Positions 61,916 to 64,000 of a stretch of DNA of 64,000 nt are shown in pieces. The stretch covers positions 198,867 to 262,866 of the forward strand of contig CBDFKB010000006.1 in assembly GCA_965248715.1 (NCBI GenBank). The letters are read 5' to 3'. The position numbers and the translations under genes are program-made. Within the stretch, counting starts at the first letter, position 1. Each line of letters starts with the position of its first letter. A model generated the notes under the pieces. It worked only from the letters and a program-made list of their open reading frames with translations, had not been told where the DNA came from and did not search any database. Source of the DNA: CBDFKB01 sp965248715. Its GTDB lineage: Bacteria > Pseudomonadota > Alphaproteobacteria > Rhizobiales > Rhizobiaceae.

Positions 61916-63330
61916 TGTATTTTGCCTTGGCGCCAGCGATCGACAAATCCGCCGCCCTCGGGGGCGGGCATGTCGCGAAATTGGGTCCAACCGCCAGCCA
62001 GTGGTAACCAGCCGATGCGGCGCGAGGTGCCGCCGGCGATCCACAGTGCCCGGCGGACTATACCGGTCACCAAACGATAGAGCGCCGGTCTTTTGGCAAA
62101 CCACGCCCACACCCTAAGGCCGGCGCGCGCACTTTTGGGCGACAAATGGCGCTCAAATTCGCGCTGACGCCAATGGCGCATCATTTTCGGCAGCGCAATG
62201 CGCATCGGACAAACCGCTTCGCAGCGCCCGCAAAAGGTTGATGCGTTGGGCAGATGGCGGCTCTGGTCGATACCGCACAGCGCCGGCGTCAACACCGCGC
62301 CCATCGGCCCGGGATAGACCCAGCCATAGGCATGGCCGCCAACCGCATGATAGACCGGGCAATGGTTCATACAGGCACCGCAGCGGATGCAGCGCAGCAT
62401 CTCGGCAAATTCGGTGCCAAGCATCGACGAGCGGCCATTGTCCAACAAAATAACGTGGTATTCATCCGGCCCGTCTGGATCAGCGGCCTTTTTAGGACCG
62501 GTCGAAACCGTGGTATACACGCTGATTTCCTGGCCGGTTGCCGAGCGCGCCAGCACCCGCAAAATTTGCCCCGCGTCTTCCATTGTCGGTACGATTTTTT
62601 CCAATGAGGCTATGACGATATGCACCCGTGGTAAAATCTGCGTCAGGTCGCCATTGCCCTCATTGGTAACAATGATCGAACTGCCGGTCTCGGCGACCAG
62701 GAAATTGGCGCCGGTGATCCCAACATCGGCTTTTTGAAACTGCTCACGCAGGATCAACCGGGCTTCGCGCAGCAACGTTTCCGGTTCCTGCAATGGCCGG
62801 TCCGGCGGTAGATCACGATGGCTGCGGCGAAAATCGTCGCGAATCTGATCGATGTTCAAGTGAACCGCCGGCGCGATGATGTGGCTTGGACGTTCGTTGC
62901 GAAGTTGAATGATGTATTCGCCGAGATCGGTCTCGACCGGCTTAATGCCAAAATTTTCCAAAAATTCATTGAGGTTGATTTCTTCGGAAATCATCGATTT
63001 GCCTTTGGTGACGGTCTTGGCGCCGACGCGCCGGCAAATGTCGAGGATTTTTCCACGTGCATCCTCGGCGCTTTCGGCCCAATGCACCTCGCCACCGCTT
63101 TCTATAACCCGGGCTTCATAGGCTTCCAGATAGGCATCGAGATTGGCCAGCGTGTGGTTCTTGATGTCGCGAGCCTCATCGCGCAGTTGCTCGAACTCCG
63201 GCAATCTGGCCGCCGCTTTGGCCCGCTTGCCGATGAACCCGGCCCGCACATTGCCGAGCGCACGCTGCAATTGGGTGTCTTTGAGGGCGGCTGCAGCGTT
63301 GTCTTTAAATTGCGGAGAACGGATTTCCAC
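61912..63330 (-). CDS. lutB: Lactate utilization iron-sulfur protein LutB
   Basis: LutB is the large iron-sulfur subunit. Taken from GTG 63330 (VEIRSPQFKDNA), directly after the lutA stop, it has 472 residues; the frame reaches 63375, but would overlap lutA. It has an N-terminal LUD domain (TKGKSMISEEINLNEFLE, GANFLVAETGSSIIVTNEGN) and two [4Fe-4S] motifs: CIRCGACMNHCPVY near 304 and FCGRCEAVCPMRI near 357. All eight cysteines are present. The C-terminal part is basic and hydrophobic. Confidence 0.94.
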   Translation of the reverse strand: MEIRSPQFKDNAAAALKDTQLQRALGNVRAGFIGKRAKAAARLPEFEQLRDEARDIKNHTLANLDAYLEAYEARVIESGGEVHWAESAEDARGKILDICRRVGAKTVTKGKSMISEEINLNEFLENFGIKPVETDLGEYIIQLRNERPSHIIAPAVHLNIDQIRDDFRRSHRDLPPDRPLQEPETLLREARLILREQFQKADVGITGANFLVAETGSSIIVTNEGNGDLTQILPRVHIVIASLEKIVPTMEDAGQILRVLARSATGQEISVYTTVSTGPKKAADPDGPDEYHVILLDNGRSSMLGTEFAEMLRCIRCGACMNHCPVYHAVGGHAYGWVYPGPMGAVLTPALCGIDQSRHLPNASTFCGRCEAVCPMRIALPKMMRHWRQREFERHLSPKSARAGLRVWAWFAKRPALYRLVTGIVRRALWIAGGTSRRIGWLPLAGGWTQFRDMPAPEGGGFVDRWRQGKIQ

Positions 63331-63334
63331 GGCG

Positions 63335-64000
63335 TCACCGCGGCCCAGGTTTGCGTGGACCGCCGATCGGGGCATTATCGGTCATTCCGGCCAGTACTTC
63401 GGCAACATGGCGCACCTCGATCGTGCTGCCTTCGCGCGAAAGTTTGCCGGCTATGTTTATTAGGCAACCAAGATCGCCGGCTATCAGATAGCGCGCGCCG
63501 GTATTATCTACGTGCTTTGTTTTTGCAGTGACGATGGCGTTGGAAAGGTTGGGATATTTGATCGAAAACGCGCCGCCAAATCCACAGCACACATTGCTTT
63601 CTTCCAATTCGACCAATTCGAGACCCTTAACCGTCGCCAGAAGCTTGCGCGGTTGGTCGGCAATGCCCAGTTCGCGCAAGCCGGCGCAGGAATCATGATA
63701 GGTGGCGGTACCCTCAAGGGTTGCGGAAACAGCGTCAACACCGAGCGTATCAGTCAGAAAACTGACAAGCTCATGCACCTTGCCAGCAAACGCCAGCGCC
63801 CGTGCCTGCCAAATAGGCTCGCCGTCAAGAACCTCCACATAGTGGCGCTTCATCATGCCAGCGCACGAGCCGGATGGCAAAACCACATAATCGAATGGAG
63901 AAAATGTTTCGATCACCTGTTTGGCAATTGCCTTGGTGTCGGTTTTCTCACCACTGTTCCAGGCCGGCTGCCCACAACAGGTTTGTTTCCTGGGAACACT
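63335..64000 (-). CDS. lutA: Lactate utilization protein LutA, N-terminus beyond window
   Basis: LutA is the CCG-domain (cysteine-rich) subunit. The frame is open to the end of the window (222 codons), so its first 20-30 residues lie outside. Both CCG motifs are visible: QTCCGQPAWNSG at 63930-63970 and SNVCCGFGGAFSIKYP near 63570. GSCAGMMKRHY and ATYHDSCAGLRELG hold other conserved cysteines. It is the first gene of lutA-lutB-lutC; the promoter is outside the window. Confidence 0.93.
   Translation of the reverse strand, partial: SVPRKQTCCGQPAWNSGEKTDTKAIAKQVIETFSPFDYVVLPSGSCAGMMKRHYVEVLDGEPIWQARALAFAGKVHELVSFLTDTLGVDAVSATLEGTATYHDSCAGLRELGIADQPRKLLATVKGLELVELEESNVCCGFGGAFSIKYPNLSNAIVTAKTKHVDNTGARYLIAGDLGCLINIAGKLSREGSTIEVRHVAEVLAGMTDNAPIGGPRKPGPR

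Noticed and set aside
1..64000. tRNA or rRNA genes
   Set aside because: I looked for T-loop (GGTTCGAATCC-like) sequences with acceptor stems and for rRNA blocks; the few matches lie within coding genes and do not fold.

Overview
The window looks like chromosomal DNA of a moderately GC-rich alphaproteobacterium, most likely of the Rhizobiales/Hyphomicrobiales type. The evidence is gene order: an RNase P RNA gene ahead of mraZ, a full division/cell-wall (dcw) cluster, and then ftsZ - lpxC - bamD - recN - ligA. Palindromic intergenic repeats of the REP/RIME kind fit the same group. The taxonomic placement is an inference; no rRNA gene is present.

Layout. Positions 1-2724 (minus strand) hold the start of an MFS transporter, an exported alpha/beta hydrolase, a 268-bp tandem duplication that copied the front end of that hydrolase, and a Tat-exported paralogue. 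Positions 2725-5177 hold rnpB, a long array of palindromic repeats, a small Hsp20-like gene with its own terminator and a nearby FNR/FixK-like box, and the mraZ promoter with three MraZ boxes. Positions 5178-24081 are the dcw cluster: mraZ, rsmH, ftsL, ftsI, murE, murF, mraY, murD, ftsW, murG, murC, murB, ddl, ftsQ, ftsA, ftsZ. Most of these genes overlap their neighbours by 4-14 bases, which suggests translational coupling. They make the peptidoglycan precursor from UDP-MurNAc to lipid II and build the septal machine. lpxC and bamD (outer membrane), a second repeat array, recN, a DUF922 protease-like gene, a MITE-like element and ligA follow, to 32315.

Positions 32312-51102 carry metabolic and transport genes: azlCD, an aminopeptidase P (minus), pdxJ, a TetR regulator with a palindromic operator, ilvC, a truncated ABM gene, a PhoX-type phosphatase, a PilZ gene behind a sigma-54 promoter, a lipoprotein, a nuclease-fold protein, a Nudix hydrolase, a Na+/H+ antiporter, a PhzF protein, metY, a frameshifted hydrolase and a fused hydroxyacyl-CoA dehydrogenase/enoyl-CoA hydratase.

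Positions 51330-54521 are the clearest accessory island. They contain a phage-head (MuF-type) protein gene with a small membrane-protein partner broken by a 7-bp tandem duplication, an IS630 remnant, and an IS3-family element with intact ends, a 3-bp target duplication and a scrambled transposase. The window ends with xseA, a DUF937 gene, a second PilZ gene, gshA, rsmE, a conserved small gene and lutC-lutB-lutA, the last cut by the window edge.
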